NCBI GenBank assembly: GCA_024226735.1
Contig: JAAELL010000171.1
Span: 1-42,948 of the forward strand
Length of the DNA stretch: 42,948 nucleotides
Source: a bacterium
GTDB taxonomy: Bacteria > Planctomycetota > UBA1135 > GCA-002686595
Direction of reading: 5' to 3'
Position 1 is the first letter of the stretch, and every line of letters starts with the position of its first letter. The translations under genes were made by a program, and so were the position numbers. The notes under the pieces are model-generated. The model did no database searches. It worked only from the letters and a program-made list of their open reading frames with translations, and had not been told where the DNA came from. Of the stretch, positions 42,460 to 42,948 are shown in pieces.

Positions 42460-42651
42460 GGAGCTACCTCGAGGAAAGGAGAGGTGCGGGCCCGCGCGCT
42501 CGGCGCGGGCGAGAGGTCCTTGCGATCGGTCTAGAGCTTCATCTCGCCGGCGAATGTACGCCCGCCCGACGGATCCCGCAAGGTGCGGCTACGCCATGCG
42601 CGCACGTCGATTCCGGCCTACGTCCCCTGACACGGATCCGCGCGTCGTGTT

Positions 42652-42835
42652 CTAGTGGTGTGATGCAGACACTTGCGGTCTTATCCCGCGTTCGCGTGTG
42701 CGTGCCACAAGGCGCGGCGACGACGCAACTTCGCTGCCAATACGGTGATACTGGGATTGGTCGCAGGAGCCGCAACGCCGTGGCGCGTGCATGCGGGCCG
42801 GGACACGACTGCGAATGTCTGCATCACCCCACTAG
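42652..42835. repeat. CTAG-ended palindromic element, copy C (184 bp)
   Basis: It begins CTAGTGGTGTGATGCAGAC and ends GTCTGCATCACCCCACTAG, inverted termini with one mismatch. The interior shares GCAAC TTCGCTGC and AAGGCGCGGCGACGACGC with copies B and D but otherwise differs, so it is a subfamily. It shares its terminal CTAG with the next copy. The scar at 3284-3302 is from this subfamily. Confidence 0.8.
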
Positions 42836-42948
42836 TGGTGTGAGTCACTCTTGTGCGGCATTTTGGTCGGCCCGTACCCGCCCGCTGCTGCGTTGCGCCT
42901 CCTCCGAGACTTGCAGCGAAGTCGCGTCGTCGCTGCGCCTTGCAGCGA
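42832..42948. repeat. CTAG-ended palindromic element, copy D (runs off the window)
   Basis: Apart from a few substitutions it is the inverse complement of the right part of copy B (9780-9896), from CTAGTGGTGTGAGTCACTC through CGGCATTTTGGTCGG into the AAGTCGCGTCGTCGCTGCG core. It directly abuts copy C, sharing CTAG 42832-42835. The far end is not in the window. Confidence 0.8.

Overview
The window is GC-rich, and its proteins point to a member of the Planctomycetota or a close relative. The evidence is several large secreted proteins that end in the same Cys-containing C-terminal domain, a cohesin/dockerin-like protein, a VIT-vWA protein joined to a cyclase-like repeat domain, and a lipoprotein carrying a cytochrome c554-like tetraheme tail. 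The lineage call is inference from protein style; there is no rRNA in the window.

Layout. 0.1-3.8 kb holds an aminotransferase divergent from an overlapping operon of a threonine-dehydratase-like enzyme, an ornithine-cyclodeaminase-family reductase and a Coq7-like ferritin-fold gene broken by the end of a dispersed repeat. 3.9-8.3 kb encodes a two-gene NAD-linked formate dehydrogenase. Its catalytic subunit is read through an in-frame UGA as selenocysteine, with a textbook bacterial SECIS hairpin after it. 8.3-15.1 kb is full of damaged or chimeric genes: an oxygenase without its metal-binding core, ankyrin and WD40 fragments around a 167-bp palindromic element, a 5'-truncated cohesin/dockerin protein, and a vWA domain cut in half and fused to another domain. 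15.3-26.3 kb is mostly intact: a secreted protein, a GNAT acetyltransferase, an ABC exporter pair, a large secreted protein, a membrane protein, a GH31 glycosidase and a TagB/TagF-like transferase. 26.3-28.4 kb holds a serine hydrolase/spondin chimera and a secreted protein whose TGA may be a second selenocysteine codon (Gly-Cys-Sec-Gly) followed by a SECIS-like hairpin. 28.7-30.8 kb is a tRNA-His / odd tRNA-Arg / tRNA-Lys cluster, tRNA-like debris, a structured leader and a slipin (SPFH) gene. 30.8-34.9 kb has propeller and Kelch proteins with the shared C-terminal domain. 35.2-39.9 kb is a secreted Cys-rich peptide, a metallophosphatase-like/cytochrome lipoprotein and a carboxypeptidase-regulatory-like protein. 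40-42.5 kb has a frameshifted phosphate-binding lipoprotein and an ABC-F ATPase. Two tandem copies of the dispersed element close the window.

Three themes stand out. The first is selenocysteine use: one nearly certain case and one candidate. The second is a tRNA/slipin locus that resembles bacterial RNA-repair neighbourhoods but lacks RtcB here. The third is an unusual density of clean gene truncations and in-frame fusions, plus a repeat family that targets CTAG. The truncations may reflect real genome decay or assembly error; read mapping would decide.
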